A stretch of DNA of 32,669 nucleotides from Oscillospiraceae bacterium (GCA_029007035.1 JAQXHC010000001.1:1-32669); one strand, 5' to 3'. Positions 15,200-25,044 are shown, numbered from the stretch's first letter. Numbers and translations: made by a program. Notes: generated from the sequence alone by a model not told the origin.

Positions 15200-16095
15200 T
15201 GCTTACACGAATTATTTCGGGAGCTGTGGGCGTTGCCATAATGATTGTGGTGTTTATTTTCCACGATACAATACTTCTTCCGATCATGGTTGCGGCAATG
15301 ACAGCAGTAATGCTGTTTGAGCTTCTGAGAGCTGTAAAGTTGGAAAAAAACCTGCCGATACTGATTTCTTCGGAGATTTGCGGTATGGCAATGCCATTTA
15401 TATACCATGAATATGAAACTACTAACTGCGGGGATATTTTTGACGGTGGCTGTATCGACTGTATGACAACGGTTGTAAATGCAGATTTTTCAAAGCTGCG
15501 TATGTACCCTTTTATACTGATTCTTGCAGCGGCATTTGTTATATTTGTTACATGGCTGAAAAAGCATAAGGAAATCCGCTATGAGCAGGTTTTTTTCGTA
15601 CTTGCGGTCATGGTTTTCGTACCTAATGCCATGAGTACAATGGTCCGTATCGACAGAATGGGCGGCGTTTTCATGCTGATTCTGGCTCTCTGCGGAGCGT
15701 GGATTGCCGATACGGGAGCATACTTCACGGGAGTCGCTTTCGGAAAGCACAAGCTATGCCCCGAAATCAGTCCCAAAAAGACGATTGAGGGTTTCATCGG
15801 CGGAATTGTCACAACCGGAGTTGTATATGCCGCCGCCGTTGCCGTATATAACAAGAATGCTGATCCGGTTTCGCTTATTATTACATTTTTATTCGGAGCT
15901 GTCTGCGCGGTTATCGGGACTGTTGGCGATCTTTCGGCTTCAATGGTCAAGCGCCAGATCGGCTTCAAGGACTACGGAAAAATCATGCCCGGTCACGGCG
16001 GTCTTATGGACAGATTTGACAGTGTTCTTTTTGTTCTGCCCACGTTCTATGCACTGCTCTCGTTGGGCGATTTGATTGATTTAGGCTTAATATGA
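15199..16095 (+). CDS. cdsA: Phosphatidate cytidylyltransferase (CDP-diglyceride synthase)
   Basis: This integral membrane enzyme makes CDP-diacylglycerol from phosphatidate and CTP, the precursor of phospholipids. About eight hydrophobic segments are visible over 298 residues. Near the C-terminus is the family signature: GDLSASMVKRQIGFKDYGKI followed by MPGHGGLMDRFDS. The ATG at 15199 shares a base with the uppS stop; a GTG at 15196 would add one codon. The CdsA fold is unambiguous. Confidence 0.95.
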   Translation: MLTRIISGAVGVAIMIVVFIFHDTILLPIMVAAMTAVMLFELLRAVKLEKNLPILISSEICGMAMPFIYHEYETTNCGDIFDGGCIDCMTTVVNADFSKLRMYPFILILAAAFVIFVTWLKKHKEIRYEQVFFVLAVMVFVPNAMSTMVRIDRMGGVFMLILALCGAWIADTGAYFTGVAFGKHKLCPEISPKKTIEGFIGGIVTTGVVYAAAVAVYNKNADPVSLIITFLFGAVCAVIGTVGDLSASMVKRQIGFKDYGKIMPGHGGLMDRFDSVLFVLPTFYALLSLGDLIDLGLI

Positions 16096-16141
16096 CTTAT
16101 TTGAAAGGAGACTAACTTGTTTCATGGGTAGTCCCTTTCGC

Positions 16142-16158
16142 ATTTTATCGGATAAAAT
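16142..16158. repeat. Short palindrome before dxr
   Basis: ATTTTATC, G, GATAAAAT is an 8-bp inverted repeat in the 95-bp gap between cdsA and dxr. It has no GC core or T-run, so termination is unlikely; I cannot assign a role. Confidence 0.3.
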
Positions 16159-16190
16159 ATCATATCCTTAATTTAAGGGAGAATTTTGTT

Positions 16191-17342
16191 ATGAGTAAAA
16201 AAATATCGGTTTTAGGCTCGACCGGGTCAATCGGAACACAGGCTCTCGAGGTCTGTGAAAAGCACGGCTTCGATGTTATCGCTGTTGCCGCGCACAGCAG
16301 TATTAAACTTCTTGCTGAGCAGGTACGCCGGTATAAGCCTGAATATGCCTGCGTATTCAATGAGGATAAATATGCTGAATTCAAGGCTCTTGTCTCCGAC
16401 ACCGATACCGAGGTTCTCTGCGGAATGGAGGGACTTTGCAGACTTGCAGCCCTGGACGAGGCGGATATTATTTTAAACTCTGTTGTAGGCATGGTCGGAC
16501 TGCTTCCGACTCTCACTGCTATCGGTGCGGGAAAGGACGTTGCTCTCGCCAACAAGGAAACTCTCGTTGCAGGCGGTGAGCTTGTAATGGGACTTGCAAG
16601 GGAAAAGGGCGTAAACATCTATCCCGTTGACAGTGAGCATTCGGCAATATTCCAGTGCCTGCAGGGAAATAAGCGTTCACAGCTCAGCAAGATAATCCTT
16701 ACCGCGTCCGGAGGTCCTTTTTACGGCAGGACCTATGACGAGCTAAAAAAGGTTACCAAGGCGGACGCTCTGAAGCACCCGAACTGGAGCATGGGAAATA
16801 AAATTACAATCGATTCCGCAACGCTCATGAACAAAGGACTGGAATTTATCGAGGCGAAATGGCTTTTCGATCTTGAGCCGGAGCAGATTGAAATTGTCGT
16901 TCACCGTCAGAGCGTAGTTCATTCGGCAGTGGAGTACAACGATTTTTCCGTAATTGCACAGCTTGGAGTACCTGATATGAAAATCCCCATTCAGTATGCG
17001 CTGCTTTATCCCGACAGACTGGAATGTCCTACAAATCGGCTGTCTCTCACGGATTACGGTACGCTGACCTTCGGCAGGCCTGACTATGAGACATTCAAGT
17101 GTCTGAGTGCGGCGATTAAGGCGGTTAAGCTCGGCGGAGCATATCCATGCCTTGTCAACTCCGCAAACGAAGAGGCTGTGGGAATGTTCCTCAATGATAA
17201 AATAAGCTTCATCGAAATCGGTGAAATTGTATCGTCGGTTACCGATAAATTCGATAGATTCGGTATCAACTGCTATGACGACGTTATGCGCGCCGATAAA
17301 ATGGCAAGGGAGTATGTAAGAAACCTTGTTCTGAAAGGATAA
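16191..17342 (+). CDS. dxr: 1-deoxy-D-xylulose 5-phosphate reductoisomerase
   Basis: This NADPH- and metal-dependent enzyme catalyses the first committed step of the MEP pathway of isoprenoid synthesis, making 2-C-methyl-D-erythritol 4-phosphate. The 383 residues carry the NADPH loop VLGSTGSIGTQALEV at the start, ALANKETLVAGGELV, the metal-binding VDSEHSAIFQCLQGN, the flexible loop WSMGNKITIDSATLMNKGLE followed by FIEAKWLF, and NSANEEAVGMFL. AGGGAG precedes the ATG. rseP starts 9 bp after the stop. Confidence 0.97.
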   Translation: MSKKISVLGSTGSIGTQALEVCEKHGFDVIAVAAHSSIKLLAEQVRRYKPEYACVFNEDKYAEFKALVSDTDTEVLCGMEGLCRLAALDEADIILNSVVGMVGLLPTLTAIGAGKDVALANKETLVAGGELVMGLAREKGVNIYPVDSEHSAIFQCLQGNKRSQLSKIILTASGGPFYGRTYDELKKVTKADALKHPNWSMGNKITIDSATLMNKGLEFIEAKWLFDLEPEQIEIVVHRQSVVHSAVEYNDFSVIAQLGVPDMKIPIQYALLYPDRLECPTNRLSLTDYGTLTFGRPDYETFKCLSAAIKAVKLGGAYPCLVNSANEEAVGMFLNDKISFIEIGEIVSSVTDKFDRFGINCYDDVMRADKMAREYVRNLVLKG

Positions 17343-17351
17343 TTTATTTCT

Positions 17352-18404
17352 ATGGGTTATGTTATTGCAATTCTTGTTTTCGGACTTATTATAACAGTTC
17401 ACGAGTTTGGTCACTTCATCTGCGCAAAACTCTGCGGAATCAGAGTTCTGGAGTTCGCGATCGGCATGGGACCGAAGCTTATAAGCTTTCAGAAGGGAGA
17501 GACGAAATATTCTCTGCGGCTTTTGCCCATAGGCGGCTACTGCGCTATGGAGGGCGAGGACGAAACTGACGATGATTCCCGCAGCTTCAGGAAACAGGCT
17601 CTGTGGAAGCGCATGATTGTGCTTGTTGCAGGTGCGGTTATGAACTTTATTCTCGGATTTGTGATGGTCGCTGCAATGACCTGTACCGACGGAGAGGTCC
17701 CGACTATGAAAATCAGCGGATTTTCGGGGATCCGGAATTCTGACGGAAGCGTTGAATATAAGGCCGGAAGCTATGCATCAGGTCTGCGGCACGATGATAT
17801 AATTATAGAAATGGACGGACTGAAGATTTTTTCCGCCACCGATCTGAACTATATGCTCGGACAGTCGGCGACGCATGATGTTAAGGTGCTCCGCGGCGGT
17901 GAGGAAATTCTCTTTGAGGACGTTACCTTTGCGAACGAGGTCAGCGGCGGTATTATCGATTTCGGACTCGAATACGTTCCGCGTTCGGTCGGCTCGGTTC
18001 TCAGCTATTCGGCTAAGGACAGCATTTCTCTCGGACGACTGGTCTGGATTTCACTTCGCGACCTTGCTACAGGAAAATATAAAACAAGCGACCTTTCGGG
18101 ACCGGTCGGTGTTGTGACGACTATCGACGAAACGGTTCAGCAGGGCGAAACGACTAAGGAAAAGGTCTCGTTACTGCTCTATCTGACAGCTCTTATCACC
18201 ATAAATATCGGTGTAGTAAATCTTCTTCCGATACCCGGACTGGACGGCGGACGGCTTCTTTTCTGCATAATCGAGCTGATACGGCGCAAACCTGTTAAAC
18301 CCGAGCACGAGGGATATGTTCATCTTGCAGGTATGGTTCTGCTGTTCGGAATAATAATCTACGCAACCTATAACGACATAATCCGTCTTATTACAGGCGG
18401 ATAA
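17352..18404 (+). CDS. rseP: RIP metalloprotease (site-2 protease, RseP family)
   Basis: This intramembrane zinc protease cuts membrane proteins such as anti-sigma factors. The HEFGH motif is at residues 17-21 in the first membrane helix, a PDZ domain covers about residues 115-200 (SGLRHDDIIIEMDGLKIF), and the second catalytic motif NLLPIPGLDGGRL is near residue 287. Four membrane segments fit the family. In Firmicutes it commonly sits between dxr and ispG, as here. Whether it processes the propeller protein of the ECF locus upstream is not shown by the sequence. Confidence 0.94.
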   Translation: MGYVIAILVFGLIITVHEFGHFICAKLCGIRVLEFAIGMGPKLISFQKGETKYSLRLLPIGGYCAMEGEDETDDDSRSFRKQALWKRMIVLVAGAVMNFILGFVMVAAMTCTDGEVPTMKISGFSGIRNSDGSVEYKAGSYASGLRHDDIIIEMDGLKIFSATDLNYMLGQSATHDVKVLRGGEEILFEDVTFANEVSGGIIDFGLEYVPRSVGSVLSYSAKDSISLGRLVWISLRDLATGKYKTSDLSGPVGVVTTIDETVQQGETTKEKVSLLLYLTALITINIGVVNLLPIPGLDGGRLLFCIIELIRRKPVKPEHEGYVHLAGMVLLFGIIIYATYNDIIRLITGG

Positions 18405-18416
18405 AGGAGGATTACC

Positions 18417-19454
18417 ATGAGAAGCGTTAAACCGGTTGCCGTCGGAGACTGTGTGCTCGACGGCAGACATATTTATATACAGTCGATGCTCAACGTCCGC
18501 TCGGACGACATTGAGGGAAGCGTTCGCCAGGCTGTGGAGCTTGAAAAGGCAGGCTGCGAGATAATCCGTGCAGCTATTCCCGATATGGACGCTGTCAGAC
18601 TGATTCCCGCGATTAAGAATGCAGTTGGTATTCCTCTCGTCGCAGATATTCATTTTGATTATCGTCTTGCACTTGAGGCGGCGGCGGCAGGTGTTGATAA
18701 AATCCGCATCAATCCCGGAAATATCGGCGATATGGACAGAGTAAAGCAGGTTGCAGACGCGTGCAGAAGCAGGAAAATTCCAATCAGGATCGGAGTTAAT
18801 TCAGGCTCGCTTGAAAAGGAACTGCTTGCCAGATACGGTTCGCCGACTCCCGAAGCTCTGGTGGAGAGCGCGATGAATCACGCGGCTCTTCTGGAGCGTT
18901 TTGACTTTGATGATATTGTGATTTCCATTAAGTCCTCCGACGTCGGACGCATGATCGCTTCATACCGCCTTGCAGCCGAAAAATGCAGCTATCCGCTTCA
19001 CCTCGGTGTTACCGAAGCCGGAACGGAGCGAATGGGTCTTATAAAATCTGCTGTCGGAATCGGCTCGCTGCTCTGTGACGGAATCGGCGAGACTATTCGT
19101 GTTTCTCTCACCGACGACCCTGTAAGAGAGGTAAAGGCGGCTGCGGATATTCTGAAGGCAATCGGCAAACGCGGAGGAGTGAAGCTGGTATCATGTCCTA
19201 CCTGCGGACGTACAAGGATTGACCTCGTTAAAGCCGCTAAAGAGGTCGAGGAGGCGGTAAGCGGAATCGACAAGGATATTACAGTGGCTGTAATGGGCTG
19301 TGCGGTTAACGGTCCCGGAGAGGCACGCGAGGCTGATATCGGAATTGCAGGAGGGAACGGCTGTGCAATAATTTTCCGCAAGGGTGAAATACTCAGAAAA
19401 ATTAAGGAGGAGGACATCGCCGCAGAGCTCCTCAGCGAGATTGAGCGGCTGTAG
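18417..19454 (+). CDS. ispG: 4-hydroxy-3-methylbut-2-enyl diphosphate synthase
   Basis: An iron-sulfur enzyme of the MEP pathway, converting MEcPP to HMBPP. The 345 residues include IYIQSMLNVRSDDIEGSVRQ, VADIHFDYRLAL, KIRINPGNIGD, and the [4Fe-4S] ligands: two cysteines in SCPTCGRTRIDL (near 260-263) and one in VMGCAVNGPGEAREADIGIA (near 294). SD AAAGGAGG precedes the ATG. With dxr it puts two MEP steps in this run beside uppS, which uses the isoprenoid product. Confidence 0.97.
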   Translation: MRSVKPVAVGDCVLDGRHIYIQSMLNVRSDDIEGSVRQAVELEKAGCEIIRAAIPDMDAVRLIPAIKNAVGIPLVADIHFDYRLALEAAAAGVDKIRINPGNIGDMDRVKQVADACRSRKIPIRIGVNSGSLEKELLARYGSPTPEALVESAMNHAALLERFDFDDIVISIKSSDVGRMIASYRLAAEKCSYPLHLGVTEAGTERMGLIKSAVGIGSLLCDGIGETIRVSLTDDPVREVKAAADILKAIGKRGGVKLVSCPTCGRTRIDLVKAAKEVEEAVSGIDKDITVAVMGCAVNGPGEAREADIGIAGGNGCAIIFRKGEILRKIKEEDIAAELLSEIERL

Positions 19455-19458
19455 GCCT

Positions 19459-22400
19459 ATGAATATTAAACTATCGGAATTCCTTAAAGATACAGAAGCC
19501 GAAATTCCCGAAAGTCTTTCGGGAGGAGATGTTTTCAAGCTTACATATACTGAAAAAATGGACGGTATATCCATATTTGCACGGTTTCCGTCCGTTGTGC
19601 CGACTGAGGACGTGTTCAAATTTGAGAAATCGGCGGAGGACAAGCTGAAAATCAACCGGGTCCGCCTTAACTGCCGTTATCCCTCAGAGACTTTCGGAAT
19701 GAACTGCTACAGTGAGCTTGTCAATCTGCTCAGGCGTAATATTTCTGCTGTCAATGGATTTCTTGAGGACGCTGAGGTGAATCTCAGCGGCGGAACGCTC
19801 AGTATCAGACTTGTTCACGGGGGCCGTTCAAATCTTGAAAATTCAGGATTCTGCCGCGCCTTTTCACAGCTGATTTACAATCAGTTCGGTGCAGAAATCA
19901 AGGTCGAGCTTGTCGGCGGAGATATCAGCCGCAGTGCCTATGATGAAATGATCGAGCAGTTTGCGGCAGAGCTTCCCGATTACAATGACCAGCTTATTCC
20001 CGATAAATCGCCGGAAGAAGCCGCCGAAGAGGAGCGCAGAGCTGCTGTGCCCACACAGTCGGTGGACATCACTTCTCTCGATACGGAATTTGACGGCGAA
20101 TCAGCTGAAATAATCAAGGGACGTGCTATCCGCGAGAAGCCGGTTCCGATTTCCGAAGCTGTCCAGCGTCTCGGAGAAAAGAATATTGTTATCATAGGCG
20201 ATATATTTGCTTCTGAGGTCAAGGAGCTGAGAAACGAGAAAATTGTTGCCACCTATGATGTAACCGATTACAGCGGCTCGCTGATTCTCAAGCTGTTCAT
20301 GAAAAAGGAAGAGGCTGAAAAACTGAATCCCGGCTCTCTTAAAAAGGGAAATACTCTCCTTGTTTCGGGAAAAATCGACTACGACAGCTATGCTCATGAT
20401 ATTGTTCTTACACCAAGCTCAATCATTAAGGTAAAGCGCATTCCCAAAAAGGACACTTACCCCGAAAAGCGCGTGGAGCTTCATTGTCATACCACTATGT
20501 CTTCAATGGACGCTGTAACCGATGTTGTTACACTGATCAACCGTGCTGCTGAATGGGGTCATCAGGCTATGGCGATAACCGACCACGGGGTCGTTCAGGC
20601 TTTCCCCGATGCAATGTACAATATGCCGAAGAATTTCAAGGCGATATACGGCTGTGAAGCTTACGTAGTTGACGACACAAATATGCCGAAAATCGTCAAA
20701 AAGCCTGACGGCAGAAGCATTAATGACGAGATTATCGTATTTGATGTCGAGACAACAGGTCTGAGCTATAAAAAGGACAGACTTACCGAGATCGGCGCGG
20801 TAAAGCTGAAAAATATGCAGGTGGTCGACAGCTTTAATACCATGGTCAACCCCGGAATGCCTATACCTCCTAATATCGTTGAGCTTACAGGAATCACCGA
20901 CGAAATGGTTGCCGATGCTCCGTCTGAGGACGCGGCACTTCGGAAATTCATGGAATTCTGCGGTGACAAGCCTGTTCTTGCTGCTCACAATGCGACTTTT
21001 GATACATCGTTTATTAATCAGGTCTGCATACGTCACGGAATCGGCTTTGACTATAACTGGCTGGATACACTTGTGCTCTGTCAGGCACTTTTTCCTCAGC
21101 ACGCACGTCATAAGCTCGATACCATGGCTAAATTATTGAAGCTTGGCAAGTTTGAACATCATCGTGCCTCCGATGACGCGTTCATGCTGGCGAAAATATA
21201 CATAGAGCTGATTTCCCGCATACAGAAGGAATATACTCTTAACCGTCTCGACGACCTGAATATCAAATCCGGAAAAATTGACGTAAAGAAGCTGAAATCA
21301 TATCACCATATAATTCTTGTACGAAATCAGGCAGGACTGAAAAATCTCTATAAGCTTGTATCGTACAGCCATCTGGACTATTTTTACAAGAAACCGCTGA
21401 TTCCAAAGTCTGTTCTTGAGGCTCACCGCGAGGGACTTATTTTCGGAAGCGCCTGCGAATCGGGTGAGCTTTTCCGTGCGATTCTCGCAAACAAGCCCGA
21501 GGAGGAAATCGAGGAGCTTGCACGTTTTTACGACTATCTTGAAATCCAGCCCACTGCCAATAACGCGTTTCTTATCCGTGAGGGCGTAGCGGAGGACGAG
21601 GAGGAGCTTCGGAATTACAACAGGCGGATCGTCGCTCTCGGCGAGAAGCTGAATATTCCTGTCTGCGCCACGTGCGATGTTCACTTTATAGACCCGAAAG
21701 ACGCGATATACCGTAAAATCCTGCTTACGAGCATGGGCTTTAAGGACGCGGAATATCAGGCTCCGCTCTATTTCAGAACGACAGATGAGATGATGAAGGA
21801 ATTTGCCTATCTCGGTGAGGAAAAGGCGAGAGAAGTCGTTATCACTAATACAAACGCGGTTGCTGATATGATAGAGGTTATACGTCCGATCCCGAAGGGT
21901 ACGTTCACTCCGACCATTGACGGTGCGGAGGAGGAGCTGACTAAAATCACTCACGACAAAGCCTATGAAATCTATGGAAATCCGCTTCCCGAGCTTGTTG
22001 AAAAGCGTCTCGACAGAGAGCTTTCATCTATCATAAAGCACGGATTTTCGGTACTTTACATCATCGCGCAGAAGCTCGTGTGGAACTCGGAGGAAAACGG
22101 TTATCTTGTCGGCTCGCGAGGTTCGGTAGGCTCGTCCTTTGTTGCGAATATGGCGGGAATTTCCGAGGTTAATCCTCTTGCTCCCCATTATGTATGTCCG
22201 AAATGCAAGCACAGCGAATTTATGCTCGACGGTCAGTATGGCTCGGGTTTTGACCTGCCACAGAAAAACTGTCCCGACTGCGGAACGGATATGCTGCGCG
22301 ACGGTCACGATATTCCGTTTGAGACTTTTCTTGGCTTCGACGGCGATAAGGCTCCTGATATCGACCTTAATTTTTCGGGAGAATATCAATTCTATGCCCA

Positions 22401-23784
22401 CCGCTATACGGAACAGCTTTTTGGTAAGTCCAACGTGTTCAAGGCAGGTACGATTTCGGGAGTTCAGGACAAAACCGCTTACGGCTACGTAAAAAAGTAC
22501 TGCGAGGAAAACGGAATAACTCTGAATAACTGCGAGATGAACCGTCTTGCCGCAGGCTGCACCGGAGTTAAAAGAACTACCGGTCAGCACCCCGGAGGAA
22601 TGGTAGTTGTTCCGTCGGATTATGAGGTTTATGACTTTACTCCTGTTCAGCATCCTGCTGATTCTGCTGATTCTGAGATCATCACGACTCACTTTGACTT
22701 CCACTCGCTTCATGATACTATTCTGAAGCTTGACGAGCTTGGACACGTAGTTCCAACGCTCTATAAGCACCTTGAGGAACTAACGGGACTGAAAATCAAG
22801 GACGTTCCGACCTCCGACCCCGAAGTAATAAGAATGTGCACTAACTGCGACGTTCTTGGAGTAACTCCGGAAGAAATCTACTGCAAGACCGGAAGTCTCG
22901 GAATCCCGGAAATGGGTACAGGCTTCACAATCCAGATGCTCCTTGATGCAAAGCCAACGAAATTCAGCGACTTTTTACAGATTTCGGGACTTTCGCACGG
23001 TACGGATGTTTGGCTCGGCAACGCAAAGGACCTTATTGAATCGAAAACCTGCACCATTTCCGATGTTATCGGAACTCGTGACAGCATCATGACTTATCTG
23101 CTTTATCACGGTGTTGAGCCAAAACAGGCGTTTCAGATCATGGAAGACACCCGTAAGGGAAAGGCTCCGAAAACCTTTACTCCCGAGAGAATCCAGATGC
23201 TGCTCGACCACAATGTGCCGCAGTGGTATATTGACAGCTGTCTGAAAATCAAATATATGTTTCCTAAGGCTCATGCCGCCGCCTATGTTATTGCGGCAAT
23301 CAAGCTGGGCTGGTTCAAACTGAGAATGCCCCTTGAATATTACGCGACATATTTTTCCGTTAGAGGCGAGGATTTTGACGCGGAGCTTGCTGTAAAGGGA
23401 ATTGGTGCGGTGCGCGCACGGATTGAGGAATTGCGGGAGCTTGGAAATGACCGCTCCAAAAAGGAAAGCGACCTATATGACATTCTGCTTATTGTTAATG
23501 AAATGATGTCCCGCGGCTTTGAATTCCTGCCGATTGATTTATTCAAATCCCATGCCACAGACTATCTTATTGAGGACGGAAAGCTCAGAATACCATTTTC
23601 GGCAATGAGCGGCGTTGGCGAAAACGCTGCGCGCGGATTATATGAAGCTGTGCAAAAGGGCGGATTCATCTCTGTTGAAGAATTTCAGCAGATGAGCGGT
23701 GCGTCAAAAACAACAATTGATATGTTGAAAACAGCAGGAGCTTTTGGCGATTTGCCCGATTCTTCACAGATGTCATTCTTTTAG
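19459..23784 (+). CDS. polC: DNA polymerase III alpha subunit, PolC type
   Basis: This is the main replicative polymerase of low-GC Gram-positives, with built-in proofreading; 1441 residues is full length. In order: an N-terminal domain and OB fold (about 240-320), the PHP domain starting at VELHCHTTMSSMDAV (about 338), the inserted 3'-5' exonuclease with FDVETTGLSYKK (about 426), HNATFDTSFIN and HRASDDA, then PHP continued, and the polymerase core SRGSVGSSFVANMAG (about 884). A zinc finger has CPKC and CPDC near 912-940. DGDKAPDIDLNFSGEYQ carries catalytic acidic residues and TTGQHPGGMVVVP follows. The ATG at 19459 lies 4 bp after ispG and has no strong SD, so it may be translated by coupling. 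No terminator follows; the his promoter starts two bases after the TAG. Confidence 0.97.
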   Translation: MNIKLSEFLKDTEAEIPESLSGGDVFKLTYTEKMDGISIFARFPSVVPTEDVFKFEKSAEDKLKINRVRLNCRYPSETFGMNCYSELVNLLRRNISAVNGFLEDAEVNLSGGTLSIRLVHGGRSNLENSGFCRAFSQLIYNQFGAEIKVELVGGDISRSAYDEMIEQFAAELPDYNDQLIPDKSPEEAAEEERRAAVPTQSVDITSLDTEFDGESAEIIKGRAIREKPVPISEAVQRLGEKNIVIIGDIFASEVKELRNEKIVATYDVTDYSGSLILKLFMKKEEAEKLNPGSLKKGNTLLVSGKIDYDSYAHDIVLTPSSIIKVKRIPKKDTYPEKRVELHCHTTMSSMDAVTDVVTLINRAAEWGHQAMAITDHGVVQAFPDAMYNMPKNFKAIYGCEAYVVDDTNMPKIVKKPDGRSINDEIIVFDVETTGLSYKKDRLTEIGAVKLKNMQVVDSFNTMVNPGMPIPPNIVELTGITDEMVADAPSEDAALRKFMEFCGDKPVLAAHNATFDTSFINQVCIRHGIGFDYNWLDTLVLCQALFPQHARHKLDTMAKLLKLGKFEHHRASDDAFMLAKIYIELISRIQKEYTLNRLDDLNIKSGKIDVKKLKSYHHIILVRNQAGLKNLYKLVSYSHLDYFYKKPLIPKSVLEAHREGLIFGSACESGELFRAILANKPEEEIEELARFYDYLEIQPTANNAFLIREGVAEDEEELRNYNRRIVALGEKLNIPVCATCDVHFIDPKDAIYRKILLTSMGFKDAEYQAPLYFRTTDEMMKEFAYLGEEKAREVVITNTNAVADMIEVIRPIPKGTFTPTIDGAEEELTKITHDKAYEIYGNPLPELVEKRLDRELSSIIKHGFSVLYIIAQKLVWNSEENGYLVGSRGSVGSSFVANMAGISEVNPLAPHYVCPKCKHSEFMLDGQYGSGFDLPQKNCPDCGTDMLRDGHDIPFETFLGFDGDKAPDIDLNFSGEYQFYAHRYTEQLFGKSNVFKAGTISGVQDKTAYGYVKKYCEENGITLNNCEMNRLAAGCTGVKRTTGQHPGGMVVVPSDYEVYDFTPVQHPADSADSEIITTHFDFHSLHDTILKLDELGHVVPTLYKHLEELTGLKIKDVPTSDPEVIRMCTNCDVLGVTPEEIYCKTGSLGIPEMGTGFTIQMLLDAKPTKFSDFLQISGLSHGTDVWLGNAKDLIESKTCTISDVIGTRDSIMTYLLYHGVEPKQAFQIMEDTRKGKAPKTFTPERIQMLLDHNVPQWYIDSCLKIKYMFPKAHAAAYVIAAIKLGWFKLRMPLEYYATYFSVRGEDFDAELAVKGIGAVRARIEELRELGNDRSKKESDLYDILLIVNEMMSRGFEFLPIDLFKSHATDYLIEDGKLRIPFSAMSGVGENAARGLYEAVQKGGFISVEEFQQMSGASKTTIDMLKTAGAFGDLPDSSQMSFF

Positions 23785-23785
23785 C

Positions 23786-23828
23786 TTGACTTTTTTGTGG
23801 TAATATGTTATCATGTTACCATGTTAAC
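23786..23828 (+). promoter_or_regulatory. his operon promoter with operator-like repeats
   Basis: TTGACT (23786-23791) and TATCAT (23809-23814) have a 17-bp spacer. Three head-to-tail 8-bp units ATGTTATC, ATGTTACC, ATGTTAAC (23805-23828) cover the -10 and the start site. They overlap an imperfect 22-bp palindrome from GGTAA to TTACC (23799-23820). A repressor bound here would block RNA polymerase. No T-box or His-rich leader fits in the 75 bp before hisZ. Confidence 0.6.
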
Positions 23829-23859
23829 ACACTAAAGCGATTTTGCTTGGAGGCTTTTT

Positions 23860-25044
23860 ATGAAAAATTATGATCTTATAACTCCCGAGGGTACACGGGA
23901 TCTGTTGTTCGGCGAATGTGCCGTCAGACGGAATATTGAAAACAAGCTCCTTGGTCTTTTCCGCAGCTATGGCTACAGCGAGACCATTACTCCCGGACTT
24001 GAATTCTATGATGTGTTCAATCTCAATTCCTCCTATTTCCCTCAGGAGAATATGTATAAGCTCACCGACAACAAGGGACGTCTGCTTGTAATGCGCCCCG
24101 ATTCGACCATGCCGATCGCGAGAATCGTCGCAACAAGGCTCAAAGATGCGGAGCTTCCGCTTCGTCTGTGTTACAATCAGACCGTTTATCGTACTGAGCC
24201 ATCCCTGAAGGGCAGAAGCGACGAGATTACTCAGACAGGTATCGAGCTTGTCGGCTCTGCTCTGCGTAATGCCGATCTTGAGGTCGTTTCCGCCGCTGCG
24301 GCTTCGCTGGGTTCGTTCGGACTTAAATATTCCCTTGAACTCGGTCATATCGGTATTTTCAAAAAGCTTGTCGGACAGCTTGACGTTTCTGCTCATGAAA
24401 AGGAGAGTATTCGCCGTCTGATAGAGACAAAGAATTTTCCGGCTCTCAACGACAAGCTTGATTCAATCGGAAATACGCCTGTGACTGCTGCACTTAAAAA
24501 GCTTCCGGGATTGTTTGGCGGCGAGGAGGTATTCGATAAGGCTCAGCAGCTTATGGCAGCTGAGGGAATCGGCGAGGCGCTGGAGGAACTCCGTGAAATC
24601 TACCGTGAGGCTTCGGAAATATGCGGAGGAAACGGCGAGATCACTGTTGACCTCGGACTCGTAAACAAAACCGACTACTACACCGGACTTATTATCAAGG
24701 GCTATTTGCAGGGACACGGCGACGAGGTCGTTTCAGGCGGACGATACGACAGGCTTATTTCGGAATTCGGTTATGATGTTCCTGCCGTCGGATTTGCTGT
24801 AAACGTAAACGGCATTGAAAATGCAATGCAGAAGAATGGCAGTGCGTCTGAAAGTGCCTCTGCCGACGCTGTTGTATATGCCGCACCCGGTTACAGAGTC
24901 GCAGCGTTCAGAGCTGCTGAAAAGCTCCGTGCAGAGGGACTGACCGTGGAAAACGCGCTTTCCGAGGATCTGGATTCGGTACGCGAATATGCAAAGGAAA
25001 AGAAAATTGCAAAGGTTATTGTAATTGACGGGGAGGAAGAATAA
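23860..25044 (+). CDS. hisZ: ATP phosphoribosyltransferase regulatory subunit
   Basis: HisZ is a histidyl-tRNA-synthetase-like protein without aminoacylation function that binds short HisG and gives it feedback control by histidine. The 394 residues show LITPEGTRDLLFGEC, YGYSETITPGLEFYDVF, the motif-2 region RPDSTMPIARIVA and QTVYRTEPSLKGRSDEITQT, and the C-terminal GLIIKGYLQGHGDEVVSGGR followed by YDRL. The gene opens the operon just before hisG, the usual HisZ context; an authentic HisRS would be longer, with an anticodon-binding domain. SD TGGAGG is present and the stop overlaps hisG (TAATG). Confidence 0.93.
   Translation: MKNYDLITPEGTRDLLFGECAVRRNIENKLLGLFRSYGYSETITPGLEFYDVFNLNSSYFPQENMYKLTDNKGRLLVMRPDSTMPIARIVATRLKDAELPLRLCYNQTVYRTEPSLKGRSDEITQTGIELVGSALRNADLEVVSAAAASLGSFGLKYSLELGHIGIFKKLVGQLDVSAHEKESIRRLIETKNFPALNDKLDSIGNTPVTAALKKLPGLFGGEEVFDKAQQLMAAEGIGEALEELREIYREASEICGGNGEITVDLGLVNKTDYYTGLIIKGYLQGHGDEVVSGGRYDRLISEFGYDVPAVGFAVNVNGIENAMQKNGSASESASADAVVYAAPGYRVAAFRAAEKLRAEGLTVENALSEDLDSVREYAKEKKIAKVIVIDGEEE

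Noticed and set aside
19384..19458. N-terminal extension of polC overlapping ispG
   Set aside because: The extra residues are the antiphase of the conserved ispG end; the ATG at 19459 gives the usual PolC N-terminus.
22024..22770. 248-codon minus-strand open frame inside polC
   Set aside because: Antisense to the conserved PolC polymerase core; no similarity to any protein that I recognise.
23785..23859. T-box or His-codon attenuator before hisZ
   Set aside because: Only 75 bp separate polC and hisZ; there is no room for a T-box and no His-rich leader peptide.
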